Shown here: one piece after another, positions 27,524-37,081 of the stretch
Numbering within the stretch: the stretch's first letter is position 1
How the letters are laid out: the number at the start of each line of letters is the position of its first letter
Source of the DNA: Candidatus Hydrogenedentota bacterium
GTDB lineage: Bacteria; Hydrogenedentota; Hydrogenedentia; Hydrogenedentales; SLHB01
DNA: 64,000 nucleotides
NCBI GenBank assembly: GCA_029552745.1
Contig: JAKPDK010000184.1
Coordinates: forward strand, 496,001 to 560,000
Reading direction: 5' to 3'
The notes under the pieces: model-generated
What the model was told of the DNA's origin: nothing
Seen by the model: the letters and a program-made list of their open reading frames with translations, nothing else
Databases searched by the model: none
Position numbers and translations under genes: made by a program

Positions 27524-28549
27524 TTACCTCCAGTGCACCCTTTCTAGTCCCATCTCTCGCAAAAATTCTACAATGGCAGCCTGTTGTTCGTGCGTCAGGC
27601 TGGAGAAACACCCTTCCTCGTAGTCATAGCCCAATCGCCTCCTCTTGCTTTGCCCCAACGGATGGTACGAAAGCAGTTCCACGCCGTGACACGAAGACAT
27701 GGTGCGAGCCAGCTTCGCTATAGCCACAAGATGGTCCTCGCGAAGATTCACTTCAGGAAGAATAATACACCGCAAGACAAAGGGCACGTGCAACCTATCG
27801 AGTGTCTCCAGGCTTTCTAAAACTTGTTCCAGTGCGACTCCAGTAAACTGCTTGCAGCGGTTCGGATCGGACTCTTTGAAATCAAAAAGAAAAAGGTCAA
27901 TAACCTCCGCAAGGGCTCGAAACTGGTCCGGATTTCCATAACCGCTGGTCTCCATACAGGTATGAATGCCCCGACGTTTCGCCGCAAGCACCAACCCATA
28001 GGCAAATGAAAACTGAAATAGAGGCTCACCCCCTGACAACGTGATCCCCCCGGCCGATTCGTCATAGAACGGGACGTCCTTTTCGACTTGCTTCATCACC
28101 TCAGCAACAGACAGGGTCTTGCCTGTTACTTCAAGAGCCCGAGTCGGACAAGCCGCCGCACACGTCAAGCACACTTGGCAAACCGAGCGAACGAGTTTAT
28201 GTTCCTGTCCTTGAATTACATGGGCGCCTTGTGGGCATACCGACACACACTTGCCACACAACATGCACAAGGAGGGGGTATATAGAAGCTGCGGATGAGA
28301 GGAGATTCCTTCGGGATTGTGACACCACAAACAATGAAAGGGACATCCCTTCAAAAAGACCGTGGTACGAATGCCGGGACCATCGTGAACGGACATCCGC
28401 TGGATATCAAAAACAATACCGACATTCTCCTCTTCGTTTGGCACAGGAGGAGAAATTTCTTGATGCTGTCCCACGGCAAACCCTGCTGCTGTATTCTCAA
28501 AACGATACGGTAACAACGACTCACTACACCACGGCGGCGTCTTGGGCAT
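27524..28549 (-). CDS. Radical SAM glycyl-radical-enzyme activase, no partner enzyme in window
   Basis: 341 aa from the ATG at 28549. Radical SAM motif [13 protein letters not shown] (CxxxCxxC), followed by two ferredoxin-type clusters ([12 protein letters not shown] and [12 protein letters not shown]), then [11 protein letters not shown]. This combination defines activases of glycyl radical enzymes other than PflA (HpdA, BssD, CutD, GD-activase type). No glycyl radical enzyme is encoded here. The chosen ATG overlaps the end of maeB by 26 bp and has no good ribosome-binding site; an in-frame GTG about 25 codons later is a possible real start, since homologous sequence begins only at [11 protein letters not shown]. 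Confidence 0.88.
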   Translation of the reverse strand: MPKTPPWCSESLLPYRFENTAAGFAVGQHQEISPPVPNEEENVGIVFDIQRMSVHDGPGIRTTVFLKGCPFHCLWCHNPEGISSHPQLLYTPSLCMLCGKCVSVCPQGAHVIQGQEHKLVRSVCQVCLTCAAACPTRALEVTGKTLSVAEVMKQVEKDVPFYDESAGGITLSGGEPLFQFSFAYGLVLAAKRRGIHTCMETSGYGNPDQFRALAEVIDLFLFDFKESDPNRCKQFTGVALEQVLESLETLDRLHVPFVLRCIILPEVNLREDHLVAIAKLARTMSSCHGVELLSYHPLGQSKRRRLGYDYEEGCFSSLTHEQQAAIVEFLREMGLERVHWR

Positions 28550-30785
28550 CCACGACAGCGATCGCGGTCATATTCACGACGTCGGCTTCGTTAAAGCCTC
28601 CGTATTGCAGAATGTGAACGGGTTTCCTCATTCCTAACAAGATGGGTCCGATGGCTTCCGCCTTGCCGAACCGTTGAGCCAATTTATAAGCGGCGTTGCT
28701 GGAAGACAAACACGGAAAAATCAACACGTTGGCACCTTCCTTCAGCGTGGTGAACGGAAAATGTTCACTGAGAATTTCCGGTGTCACGGCAATATCGGCT
28801 TGCACTTCACCGTCAATGATCAGTTCGGGGGCTCGCTCACGCACCAGTTCGACTGCCTGCCGCATCTTTTCGGACTCGGGGAACCGCGTGCCACCAAAAT
28901 TAGAGAATGAAACCATGGCAATTCGGGGCTCCACATCAAATCGCCTCACGGCACGAGCGCATAGTATCGCAATATCCGCCAGTTCTTCCGCATCCGGCAT
29001 AACGTTCATTGCCACATCGGCGAAAAAGTAAAGCTGGTCGGGCGTAGCAATGAGATTCATGGCAGCGACCCGTTTCACACCGGGCGCGGGACCAATGACC
29101 TGCAGCGCTGGCCGAATGGCATCGGGATAATTTGCTGTAAGTCCTGAAACCATGCCGTCCGCGTCGCCGTGATACACCATCATAGCGCCAAAATAGTTGC
29201 GGAGCACCATCCATTCATGCGCCAATTGCCGCGTAAGTCCCTTGCGCTGACGTAACTCATAGAGGTGCTCTTCATAATGGTCGTGCTGGTCGGTGTTGCG
29301 TGGGTCGATGATCTCCACGCCGCCGCGCAGATGGAGCCCCAGGTCGCGTGCCATCGCTTCGATCCGCTGGGGAGAACCCAACAAAACGGGTTGTGCCATG
29401 CCCTCGTCGAGCACCGTTTCACACGCCTTGAGCACCGACGGATGATCCCCCTCAGGATACACAATGCGCTTCGGGTTCTTACGTGCCTTGTTAATCATGA
29501 CCCGCATGATTTTGCGGCTGTAACCGAGCCGAGCCTCCAGACGTTCTTTGTACTCCTCAATATCGATCGTCAGACCCGCCACACCGGATTCCATTGCGGC
29601 TTGTGCCACGGCGGAAGCTTCCCAAATAAGCACTCTCGGGTCAAACGGTTTCGGGATAATGTAATCCTCCCCAAACTGCAAATGGTCAAGCCGGTAGGCA
29701 CGCACCACTTGATACGGCACGGGCTGTTTTGCCAGGTTTGCCAGTGCATGCGCCGCTGCCAGTTTCATCGCGTCGTTGATGGCGCGGGCACGCACATCCA
29801 ATGCCCCTCGAAAAATAAACGGAAACCCCAATACGTTGTTGATTTGGTTCGGATAATCGCTGCGACCGGTCGCCAAAATGAGGTCGTTCCGCACGCTCCG
29901 CGCCACTTCCGGCTTGATTTCCGGGTCGGGATTTGCCATGGCAAAAACGATCGGACGTTCCGCCATGCTCCGGATCATTTCCGGCGTTAAGACATTTGCG
30001 ACGGACAACCCGGCAAACACATCCGCGCCCCGCAAGGCATCCGCAAGCGTCCGCGCATCCGTGTCCACGGCAAAACGGTCTTTGTAGGGGTTCATCCCAT
30101 CGGTACGCCCCTTGTAGACAACCCCTTTGCTATCACACAAAATCAGGTTTTCTGGGCGCACCCCGAGCATCACATAAAACCGCGCACAAGCAATTCCCGC
30201 TGCCCCCGCACCGTTAAACACCACACGAACGTCTTCGATTCGTTTGCCAACAAGCTCCAAAGCGTTAAGCAGACCTGCCCCAGAGATAATCGCGGTCCCG
30301 TGCTGATCATCATGGAAAACAGGGATATTCATTTCTTGAATGAGGCGTTCTTCGATGTAAAAGCACTCCGGTGCTTTAATATCTTCCAAGTTAATGCCGC
30401 CAAACGTAGGTTCCATCAGTTTCACCGCGCGGATGAACTCGTCCGGGTCGTGCGTATCCAGCTCGATGTCAAACACGTCAATATCGGCAAACCGTTTGAA
30501 TAGAACCCCCTTCCCCTCCATCACCGGCTTGCCCGCTGCCGCCCCGATGTCTCCCAAGCCCAACACCGCAGTACCATTGCTGATTACCGCTACCAGATTG
30601 CCTTTCGCTGTGTACTCATAAATAGCGGCGGGGTCTTTCTCGATCACACGGCACGGTTCCGCGACACCGGGCGTGTACGCCAAAGACAAGTCGCGCTGGG
30701 TTCGGCATGGCTTTGTCGGCGTCACTTCGATTTTTCCCCGTCTTCCCTCACGGTGATACCGTAAAGATTCATCTCGAGTGATCAT
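28524..30785 (-). CDS. maeB: NADP-type malic enzyme fused to a phosphotransacetylase-like domain
   Basis: 753 aa, normal for MaeB. Residues ~1-420 are the malic enzyme part ([53 protein letters not shown]), and ~430-753 the PTA-like domain ([33 protein letters not shown]), which is thought to be regulatory. It decarboxylates malate to pyruvate and makes NADPH. AAGGG lies shortly before the ATG. First gene of the minus-strand run that continues into the activase, sulfatase, ugd and Gfo genes, though these may have their own promoters. Confidence 0.95.
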   Translation of the reverse strand: MITRDESLRYHREGRRGKIEVTPTKPCRTQRDLSLAYTPGVAEPCRVIEKDPAAIYEYTAKGNLVAVISNGTAVLGLGDIGAAAGKPVMEGKGVLFKRFADIDVFDIELDTHDPDEFIRAVKLMEPTFGGINLEDIKAPECFYIEERLIQEMNIPVFHDDQHGTAIISGAGLLNALELVGKRIEDVRVVFNGAGAAGIACARFYVMLGVRPENLILCDSKGVVYKGRTDGMNPYKDRFAVDTDARTLADALRGADVFAGLSVANVLTPEMIRSMAERPIVFAMANPDPEIKPEVARSVRNDLILATGRSDYPNQINNVLGFPFIFRGALDVRARAINDAMKLAAAHALANLAKQPVPYQVVRAYRLDHLQFGEDYIIPKPFDPRVLIWEASAVAQAAMESGVAGLTIDIEEYKERLEARLGYSRKIMRVMINKARKNPKRIVYPEGDHPSVLKACETVLDEGMAQPVLLGSPQRIEAMARDLGLHLRGGVEIIDPRNTDQHDHYEEHLYELRQRKGLTRQLAHEWMVLRNYFGAMMVYHGDADGMVSGLTANYPDAIRPALQVIGPAPGVKRVAAMNLIATPDQLYFFADVAMNVMPDAEELADIAILCARAVRRFDVEPRIAMVSFSNFGGTRFPESEKMRQAVELVRERAPELIIDGEVQADIAVTPEILSEHFPFTTLKEGANVLIFPCLSSSNAAYKLAQRFGKAEAIGPILLGMRKPVHILQYGGFNEADVVNMTAIAVVDAQDAAVV

Positions 30786-30837
30786 GTGGTTTTCCCTTTA
30801 GAAAGAACGCAAATGTTATTTAGACAAATAGTACGTG

Positions 30838-30843
30838 ATTATA
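30838..30843 (-). promoter_or_regulatory. Candidate -10 element for maeB
   Basis: A perfect TATAAT on the minus strand, about 52 bp upstream of the maeB ATG. The -35 region at 17 bp distance is poor (TTCGTT). Confidence 0.4.
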
Positions 30844-30949
30844 CCGCAACGACTCGAAGAAACGAACCTTGATCCTGGCAATCCCCGTCTCCACCGTAGG
30901 GGCGATACATGTCTCGCTCTTCTTCTGCTCTTCAACCGCACCCCCGGAT

Positions 30950-31086
30950 GTCATTGCGAGGAGCGAGTTTTCGAAGCGACGAAGCAATCCCCTCAACCGC
31001 GAAGCGCATGAGGACCGAGGGCAAGGTCATCTTCGCATTCCCGAGGGGATTGCCACGTCGTGCCTAACGGCACTCCTCGCAATGAC
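30950..31086. repeat. Family R1 hairpin element (complete)
   Basis: GTCATTGCGAGGAGCGAGTT ... GCACTCCTCGCAATGAC, both arms intact. It opens a cluster of R1 copies filling the stretch 30844-31517. A degenerate R2 hairpin (GTAGGGGCGATACATGTCTC) precedes it at 30897-30917. Confidence 0.85.
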
Positions 31087-31255
31087 AGCGGGGACACAGC
31101 GCAAAGGGGACATTCCGGAAAGATTCCCTGAATCCGGCGGTGGTAACAACGCAGTGGCTACAAAGTGGCGCAAGCGTTTCTGCCGGCATCCCGAAATACC
31201 CCGTAGGGGCGAGGCATGCCGCGCTCTTCTTCTCCTCTTTTCCCGCACCCCGGAT

Positions 31256-31393
31256 CTCATTGCGAGGAGCGAGTTTTCGAAGCGACGAAGCAATCCCCTC
31301 AACCGCGAAGCGCATGAGAACCGAGGGCAAGGTCATCTTCGCATTCCCGAGGGGATTGCCACGTCGTGCCTAACGGCACTCCTCCCAAGGGCA
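31256..31393. repeat. Family R1 hairpin element, near-identical neighbour of the 30950 copy
   Basis: Over about 120 bp it matches the copy at 30950-31086 almost base for base (same GAGTTTTCGAAGCGACG, GCGAAGCGCATGAG and GCAAGGTCATCTTCGC), with a degraded right end. This suggests local duplication. An R2-like hairpin (CCGTAGGGGCGAGGCATG) lies at 31200-31225. Confidence 0.8.
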
Positions 31394-31445
31394 GCGGGGG
31401 ACGTAGCGCAAGAGAACCAGGGAACAGGGTCTCCCCCGAACTCTT

Positions 31446-31490
31446 GGGGGGATTGCCGCGTCGTGCCTGACGGCACTCCTCGCAAGGACA
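31446..31490. repeat. Family R1 half element (B arm)
   Basis: GGGGGGATTGCCGCGTCGTG then CCTGACGGCACTCCTCGCAA; only the B arm is present. Confidence 0.7.
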
Positions 31491-31517
31491 GCGGGGGACA
31501 TACCGTAGACAAGACAA

Positions 31518-31539
31518 GCGCAGGCATTTTTGCCTGCGC
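31518..31539. repeat. Family R3 hairpin, possible end of the ankyrin gene transcript
   Basis: GCGCAGGCA-tttt-TGCCTGCGC, perfect 9-bp arms, 19 bp past the stop of the ankyrin-repeat gene on the minus strand. It could stop transcription or protect the 3' end, but lacks a following T run. Related hairpins are at 55747 and 58246. Confidence 0.6.
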
Positions 31540-31557
31540 CGCCTTGGGTCGTGTCGT

Positions 31558-32001
31558 TTATTCAGCTGCCGCACCCGGCGCGGGAGCGGAAGCCATTGCA
31601 TCCTCAATAATCTTCGCGATGTCGTTGTGCATATTTTGTGCGGCAATCTGGTCCGCTGTATAGCCGTCCTCGTCTTCTATACGCGGGTTCGCGCCATTTT
31701 GCAAGAGGAAATCAACGGCCTTTTTCTGTCCATTGGCAGCTGCCATGTGTAACGGCGTCCAGCGGTGGGGACCCGACCGCGTGTTAATGACTTTTGGATT
31801 GGACGCGAGCACATTCTGCATACCTTGGATATCGCCGCGGGCAGCGTATTCAATCATTTGCTGGTTGGCTGGCAATTGCGAAATATCCGCGCCGCCCACG
31901 CCTGGGTCATTGCTGGTGCCGCTGCATCCCACGCCCACAATTGCCAACGAGACAACGATTAGCGCAAAAACAAACCCTCCTGAGAGCCTCTTTGATATCA
32001 T
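31558..32001 (-). CDS. Ankyrin-repeat lipoprotein
   Basis: 147 aa. Signal peptide II: basic MISKR, hydrophobic FVFALIVVSLAIVG and lipobox VGVGC with Cys at residue 26, so the mature protein should be lipid-anchored outside the cytoplasm. Residues ~45-125 are ankyrin repeats (MIEYAARGDIQGMQNVLAS, WTPLHMAAANGQKKAVDFLL, YTADQIAAQNMHNDIAKIIE). The tail is Ala/Pro-rich. Expected to bind a protein partner. AGGAGG lies 11 nt before the ATG. It is downstream of the pseudopilin gene on the same strand, but a strong hairpin separates them. Confidence 0.85.
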   Translation of the reverse strand: MISKRLSGGFVFALIVVSLAIVGVGCSGTSNDPGVGGADISQLPANQQMIEYAARGDIQGMQNVLASNPKVINTRSGPHRWTPLHMAAANGQKKAVDFLLQNGANPRIEDEDGYTADQIAAQNMHNDIAKIIEDAMASAPAPGAAAE

Positions 32002-32096
32002 GAAAACCTACTCCTCCTTCTTTTCTCCGTCCCACAATCACAACGCAACAAATACATTCTCTCAACGTCCCTATCCCCTACCGTCATCGTGACAAA

Positions 32097-32123
32097 GGCG
32101 CGGGAGAGAAGTTCTCCCGCGCC
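32097..32123 (-). terminator. Strong hairpin after the pseudopilin gene, probable terminator
   Basis: On the minus strand GGCGCGGGAGA-acttc-TCTCCCGCGCC, 11 perfect base pairs, followed by TTTGTC. It is about 46 bp past the pseudopilin stop. The T run is short, so it may be an imperfect intrinsic terminator. Confidence 0.6.
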
Positions 32124-32169
32124 TCTTTGGGCATTTGATGATGCCTGATTCGTGTCCGTTATGCCCTCA

Positions 32170-33303
32170 TCACGGGAAGTCGATAGAGGCGAATCCAGCT
32201 GGCTGCACGAATGCGAACTGGTTGACAGGCCACTGATGGGCGCCCGGGGTGCGGAAGCGGCCAAACTCGACGTGACCATCCATGTACAGGATGTTGGTGC
32301 CACCCGGGACGTGGTTAAAGCGGTCTTCGACGGCCCCTGCGTTATACGCACGCATCTCGTCCAACATCACAACCGTGTCAGACTGTGCTTGTGCTGCCGC
32401 TGCCGGATTGTTGATGTCGGTAATCAGGAACCGCTCGATTCCCTCTTTCAGGAACATCATCGTCCAGGTCCACGTGCCGTTGATCGTGCCGTTCAACGTG
32501 TAGGTCTGGCTTTGACGTTTCTTTACGTTGCTCCAAACCATCAGGGCTGTGCCGCTGGCGCCCGGCCAACCGGTCGCACTGGTACCGCTATTCTTGGTGA
32601 ACGTATGACCGACAGCAAGGTACCGTTCCGCGTCTACATTCATCCAACTGCTATTGATCGCATACGGATAATAACGATAGGCGCGAACGTCCGTATACTT
32701 CGTTGTACGGAGATCGGTGTGAGGATACGGCGCGCACTTATGCGGTTGCACATCGCATCCATCGAAATACCGCGCTTTATTACTGCCGGTATATGGAGCG
32801 CCCGCGTTGATGATCAACGCCGCGTCACCGCTTTCGTCGACACCCGTTTTGCCATAGCAAGGCCACATCGTGTCACCCGCCGCAGTCGCGTAAGCCAGAC
32901 CGTCCGAGTCACAACCTCCCATGGTATTGCGGGGCTGGCTCAGGTCCGTCTGGTCATAGAGAGTCTTACGCGGAGCCGACGGGCACAGCGCGGCGGCGAT
33001 ATCCGTGAGATACTCCGGATAGATTTGCCACCAGCCCACGTACACAGCAGCACGTTTTTCATCGTATTTGTTCGGGGCACTGTAGTCGGCCGTGTGGTCA
33101 ATGCTCGGCAACGGGAAGTTGTCCTTGTTTTCGCCTGAGAACATCTTGAGCACAAGGCCCAACTGTTTCAGGTTGTTTTGGCAGGATGCGCGGCGTGCCG
33201 CCTCACGGGCACGTGCCAATGCCGGAAGCAAAATCGCGGCAAGTATTGCGATGATGGCAATCACCACCAGCAGCTCGATCAGGGTGAAACCTTTACGTTT
33301 CAT
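32170..33303 (-). CDS. Type II secretion pseudopilin with DUF1559 domain
   Basis: 377 aa. Class III signal [22 protein letters not shown] with the conserved Glu at +5, cut by prepilin peptidase, followed by the long hydrophobic helix and the DUF1559-type body ([19 protein letters not shown]). Near the C-terminus [13 protein letters not shown] matches the 'H-x9-DG' protein-sorting tail. Such proteins are numerous in planctomycetes and related phyla and are thought to form extracellular fibres or pseudopili. AGGAG stands about 10 nt before ATG 33303. Its transcript probably starts near 33587, giving a leader of about 284 nt. Confidence 0.92.
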   Translation of the reverse strand: MKRKGFTLIELLVVIAIIAILAAILLPALARAREAARRASCQNNLKQLGLVLKMFSGENKDNFPLPSIDHTADYSAPNKYDEKRAAVYVGWWQIYPEYLTDIAAALCPSAPRKTLYDQTDLSQPRNTMGGCDSDGLAYATAAGDTMWPCYGKTGVDESGDAALIINAGAPYTGSNKARYFDGCDVQPHKCAPYPHTDLRTTKYTDVRAYRYYPYAINSSWMNVDAERYLAVGHTFTKNSGTSATGWPGASGTALMVWSNVKKRQSQTYTLNGTINGTWTWTMMFLKEGIERFLITDINNPAAAAQAQSDTVVMLDEMRAYNAGAVEDRFNHVPGGTNILYMDGHVEFGRFRTPGAHQWPVNQFAFVQPAGFASIDFP

Positions 33304-33587
33304 GATTGGTAATCTCCTCATGTTTAATGGTTACCTGCTAATGTTTACAACTTTATTTTGATTGGAAACACGTTACGACCGGGAGATTGACGTGCGTGCG
33401 CTAGTCAGAACGCTCTCCCGCTGGTTCCAACCGCCCCGTTGGGGTAGTTCCCACGCCGTTCATGAGTATATGTCTGCCTCGCCTCACCCCCTTTCACTGC
33501 CATGCAGCCACTGCATGAGGCCTAGCATCTCACTACAGAACCGTGCGCAACGGAGACGTTACTACAAAGTATATTGCGCACCGTTCT
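33304..33587 (-). promoter_or_regulatory. Predicted 284-nt structured 5' leader of the pseudopilin mRNA
   Basis: Sequence between the predicted transcription start and the pseudopilin ATG. It opens with a long stem: arms 33586-33574 and 33550-33538 pair at 12 of 13 positions around a 23-nt loop. A second hairpin (CATGCAG-cca/tgg-CTGCATG, perfect, 33501-33517) and smaller CCCC/GGGG stems (33441-33453) follow. No known riboswitch class was recognised. Confidence 0.5.
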
Positions 33588-33593
33588 ATATCT

Positions 33594-33622
33594 AACATAG
33601 CATGAAATGGCGTCTTTGTCAA
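33594..33622 (-). promoter_or_regulatory. Sigma-70-type promoter of the pseudopilin gene
   Basis: TTGACA (33622-33617) and TATGTT (33599-33594) with a 17-bp spacer on the minus strand. A perfect 12-bp palindrome GGGAACGTTCCC (33663-33674) lies about 80 bp upstream of the predicted start and may be a regulator site. Confidence 0.65.
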
Positions 33623-33896
33623 TAGGTTTTTTGCAGTAAATGTCATTTGATTTCTGCCCATAGGGAACGTTCCCCGTGCGCTCCAGCCGCGGAAGCATGC
33701 GTGGCAGTTGCGTTTCTGGCTTCCCACAGTATCCGACGGTGTCATTAGACACGTGCGGAACGTCAGGTAATGACCGGCGAAGATACTAAGTAGATGTCTC
33801 AAACGGTCGAAGCGTGGCGCAGGGATCCTGGCTGCCCTGTCGGGGCAAGGATTCACACCAACCCGGATCACAACGCCGCCACCGATCCTGGCATGC

Positions 33897-33926
33897 CCTA
33901 TCGGGGCGAGGCATGCCTCGCCCCTA
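33897..33926. repeat. Family R2 short hairpin
   Basis: CCTATCGGGGCGAGGCATGC followed by CTCGCCCCTAC; GGGGCGAGGCATGCCTCGCCCC is a perfect palindrome. The stretch 33675-33896 shows nothing else recognised. Confidence 0.8.
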
Positions 33927-33950
33927 CTCATGCCCCCGTACCCCGGCGTT

Positions 33951-34087
33951 GTCATTGCGAGGAGCGAGTCTGCGAAGCGACGAAGCAATCCCCTCAACCG
34001 CGTAGCGCAAGAGGACCTGAGGTAGGGTCATCTCCGAATTCCCAAGGGGATTGCCGCGTCGTGCCTAACGGCACTCCTCGCAATGAC
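33951..34087. repeat. Family R1 hairpin element (complete)
   Basis: GTCATTGCGAGGAGCGAGTC ... GCACTCCTCGCAATGAC, both arms intact. First of two in a head-to-tail pair before mutS. Confidence 0.88.
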
Positions 34088-34121
34088 ACCGGGGGGACGT
34101 GGTTTTCTATCCCCCTACGTT

Positions 34122-34258
34122 GTCATTGCGAGGAGCGAGTCTTCGAAGCGACGAAGCAATCCCCTCAACCGCGTAGCGCAAGAGGACCTAAGGCAAGGTC
34201 ATCTTCGAATTCCTGAGGGGATTGCCACGTCGTGCCTGGCGGCACTCCTCGCGATGAC
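34122..34258. repeat. Family R1 hairpin element (complete), tandem with previous
   Basis: Same length (137 bp), same orientation and nearly the same sequence as 33951-34087, 34 bp further on. It ends about 50 bp before the mutS -10 element. Confidence 0.88.
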
Positions 34259-34309
34259 AGTGCGGGGGATCGGTGATAGTAGCCACGCGGTTTCCGTGAA
34301 GTGTCTTGG

Positions 34310-34315
34310 TATAAT
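34310..34315 (+). promoter_or_regulatory. -10 element of mutS, suggesting a very short or absent leader
   Basis: Perfect TATAAT ending 8 nt before the mutS ATG. Transcription would start at or within a few bases of the ATG. No good -35 hexamer is seen. Confidence 0.45.
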
Positions 34316-34323
34316 TAGGGACT

Positions 34324-36963
34324 ATGACAAAAAATTGGAGAAAACTGTCCGACGTGTCTCAGAGTCAGATGACGCCTATGTTGCGTCAGTATTTGGCGGC
34401 GAAAGCGGAAAGTGGGGACTCGCTGTTGTTTTTTCGCATGGGCGATTTCTACGAGTTGTTTTTCGACGACGCAATAGAGGCTTCCCAGCTATTGGGAATC
34501 GCCCTGACGTCTCGCGATGCCTCGACGAAAGGGGAGCGCGTGCCGATGGCGGGGGTTCCCGTGCGTTCGGTGGATATGTATATAGCGCGATGTCTGAAGG
34601 CAGGGCGCACCGTCACGATATGTGAGCAGATGGAGGACCCGAAAGAAGCCAAAGGGGTGGTTCAGCGGTCGGTGGTGCGCACGATCACGCCAGGGACCGT
34701 GCTAGAACCTGAACTCTTGGAAGAATCCGCTAACAACTATCTTGCCGCTGTGAATGTGTCGAACAATCAGGGCGGTATAGCCTTTGTCGATGTTACCACG
34801 GGCGAAATTCTTGCTGCTCAAATCCAAAATGATGCGGAACGAGTGCTAGTGGATGAGCTTGTTCGGATGGCGCCGGCAGAGATCCTCCTACCAGATATGT
34901 TACCCGCGTCCTTCAAGGAGACGCTTGTGAAGCGTTTTCCAGAGACCACCTTCACGTCTCGACCTGGGGAAGAGTTTGATCTGGAACGCGCCGAAGAGGT
35001 CATTCGGGAAACGTTTGATCTGGGCACGCTTAAAGGTATCGCGCTTGATGATGCACCCGATGCCTTGGCTTGTACCGGGGCGGTGTTAACTTACGTGAAA
35101 ACCACTCAACGCCAATCGGTGCCCCAACTGCGCTTACCGCGTCGTTACACCCCTGACCACTTCGTGGTGCTTGACGGGAATACGCAGCGGAACCTCGAGT
35201 TGGTCGAATCAATGTCCGACCGCAGCCGCCGGGGCACGTTATTGTCTGTTCTTGACCGTACCGTGACGGCCATGGGGGGACGTAAACTACGTCACTGGAT
35301 CTTACACCCGTTGGTGAACATTGATGAGATTCGAAGTCGACTCGACGCCGTGGAGGATCTTTACAAGGATGCCGCACTACGTCTTCAGCTGCGTGAGATT
35401 TTGAGAAACATTGCGGACCTGGAGCGACTTACAGCGAGGATTACCGCGCGCTCCGCAAACGCACGCGATGTCAAAGCCTTGGGCAGTTCTCTTGGGCATT
35501 TGCCCGGTTTACGGAAGGCACTGGTGGATAGGGAGGCTCCCTATCTTCGTCAGCTTCATGAAACCCTGGATGAATTGACGGATGTCGCCGATTGGATTGA
35601 TGCGGCGTTAGTCGATTCTCCTCCGTCTGCTCTTAACGAAGGCAATTTGATTAGAGATGGCTATAACGAGGAATTGGACCGCTTGCGAAGCCTGGTTCGA
35701 GGAGGCCGCGATTGGATCGCGACGTTACAAAAGGAAGAGATTCAGCGCACGGGTATCCCGAATCTCCGAGTGGGCTATAACAAAGTTTTTGGCTATTACA
35801 TTGAAGTGACACGAGCGAATGCGCACTTGGTGCCGCCGGATTATGAACGCAAACAGACGCTTGTCAATGCCGAACGCTACGTAACGCCCTCCTTAAAGGC
35901 CCGCGAAGAAGAAATTGTGACTGCGCAGGAACGGATCGAAAAGATCGAATACGAGTTGTTCGACGCACTTCGAAAACGGGTCGCTGCGGAGGCACGTCGT
36001 ATTCAGTCGGCAGCAGATATTGTAGCCACGATTGACGTTTTGTTTTCCCTAGCGGAAACGGCGGCGACGAAAAACTATACCAAACCGTCGGTGGATGACC
36101 AGGGAGATTTGTACATTCGGGACGGTCGGCATCCAGTGGTAGAAGACTTGATGCCGCGGAACACGTTTGTGCCGAACGATACCGTCTTGCAGCAAGAAGG
36201 GGCGCGGCTGTTGATAGTCACGGGTCCCAATATGGCGGGTAAGTCTACCTATCTTCGTCAAGTGGCATTGATCACCTTAATGGCTCAGATGGGTTCCTTT
36301 GTGCCTGCCGCAGAAGCCCGCATCGGTGTTGTCGACCGGATATTTACACGGGTCGGTGCGGCGGACAACCTGGTGCGGGGGGAAAGCACCTTTATGGTTG
36401 AAATGATCGAGACGGCGAACATCTTGAACACGGCTACGGAGCGAAGCCTGATCGTCTTGGATGAAATTGGACGCGGCACGAGCACGTTTGACGGTATCAG
36501 CATTGCCTGGTCCGTGGCAGAACACTTACATGACCAGATTCGGGCAAAGACCCTCTTTGCGACCCATTATCATGAACTTACTGAGCTAGCGAGCAAACTG
36601 GAACATGCCAAGAATGTGAACGTGGCCGTACGGGAGTGGAACGGTAAAGTGATCTTTTTATATCGGATCGTAGATGGGGGAGCTGACCATAGCTACGGAA
36701 TCCAAGTGGCAAAACTAGCGGGTCTGCCGCCGTCCGTGATCGAGCGTGCTCGCAACATTTTGCACTCACTCGAGTCGGGGGCACCAACCCTATCCGGATT
36801 ACCCGAGCAATTGTATTTGTTTGCTCCCGGGGCATCAACCGAACCGAGTCCTGTGGAGAAAGAAATAGAACAGGTGGATCCCGATGCCCTATCGCCCCGG
36901 GAAGCGCATGATTTCCTGTATCACTTAAAACATTTGTTATCCAAACCTCGGTCGGAAGGGTAA
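34324..36963 (+). CDS. mutS: DNA mismatch repair protein MutS
   Basis: 879 aa, full length. N-terminal mismatch-recognition domain with GDFYELFFDDA (the Phe-x-Glu that contacts the mismatch), central lever and clamp, then the ATPase domain: Walker A GPNMAGKST, Walker B LIVLDEIGRGTSTFDG, FATHYHEL, and a C-terminal HTH/tetramer region. It recognises mismatches and small loops and recruits MutL. The ATG at 34324 has only AGGG three bases upstream and lies right after a TATAAT, so it may be translated from a leaderless mRNA. No mutL is seen here. Confidence 0.97.
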   Translation: MTKNWRKLSDVSQSQMTPMLRQYLAAKAESGDSLLFFRMGDFYELFFDDAIEASQLLGIALTSRDASTKGERVPMAGVPVRSVDMYIARCLKAGRTVTICEQMEDPKEAKGVVQRSVVRTITPGTVLEPELLEESANNYLAAVNVSNNQGGIAFVDVTTGEILAAQIQNDAERVLVDELVRMAPAEILLPDMLPASFKETLVKRFPETTFTSRPGEEFDLERAEEVIRETFDLGTLKGIALDDAPDALACTGAVLTYVKTTQRQSVPQLRLPRRYTPDHFVVLDGNTQRNLELVESMSDRSRRGTLLSVLDRTVTAMGGRKLRHWILHPLVNIDEIRSRLDAVEDLYKDAALRLQLREILRNIADLERLTARITARSANARDVKALGSSLGHLPGLRKALVDREAPYLRQLHETLDELTDVADWIDAALVDSPPSALNEGNLIRDGYNEELDRLRSLVRGGRDWIATLQKEEIQRTGIPNLRVGYNKVFGYYIEVTRANAHLVPPDYERKQTLVNAERYVTPSLKAREEEIVTAQERIEKIEYELFDALRKRVAAEARRIQSAADIVATIDVLFSLAETAATKNYTKPSVDDQGDLYIRDGRHPVVEDLMPRNTFVPNDTVLQQEGARLLIVTGPNMAGKSTYLRQVALITLMAQMGSFVPAAEARIGVVDRIFTRVGAADNLVRGESTFMVEMIETANILNTATERSLIVLDEIGRGTSTFDGISIAWSVAEHLHDQIRAKTLFATHYHELTELASKLEHAKNVNVAVREWNGKVIFLYRIVDGGADHSYGIQVAKLAGLPPSVIERARNILHSLESGAPTLSGLPEQLYLFAPGASTEPSPVEKEIEQVDPDALSPREAHDFLYHLKHLLSKPRSEG

Positions 36964-37081
36964 AGAGCTTTTCCGATACCGTGTTATTTCGCTGATGGAC
37001 TGTGACTCTTGTGATAAAATCGCGTGCCGAGACTTGGGGAACAGTTTCTCGACAAAAAACCAGATAGAGGAGTCTGTAGAG

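Noticed and set aside
30950..31490. Clustered repeats that might suggest a CRISPR array
   Set aside because: Units are 137 bp inverted elements with irregular spacing, not 25-40 bp direct repeats with unique spacers, and no cas genes are present.
32152..33138. 328-codon frame on the plus strand opposite the pseudopilin gene
   Set aside because: The pseudopilin on the other strand has a prepilin signal, a sorting tail, a ribosome-binding site and a promoter; the plus-strand product has no recognisable feature.
33304..33587. Cyclic-di-GMP, cobalamin or preQ1 riboswitch in the pseudopilin leader
   Set aside because: I compared the leader with the core motifs I know for these classes and found none; only generic stems remain.
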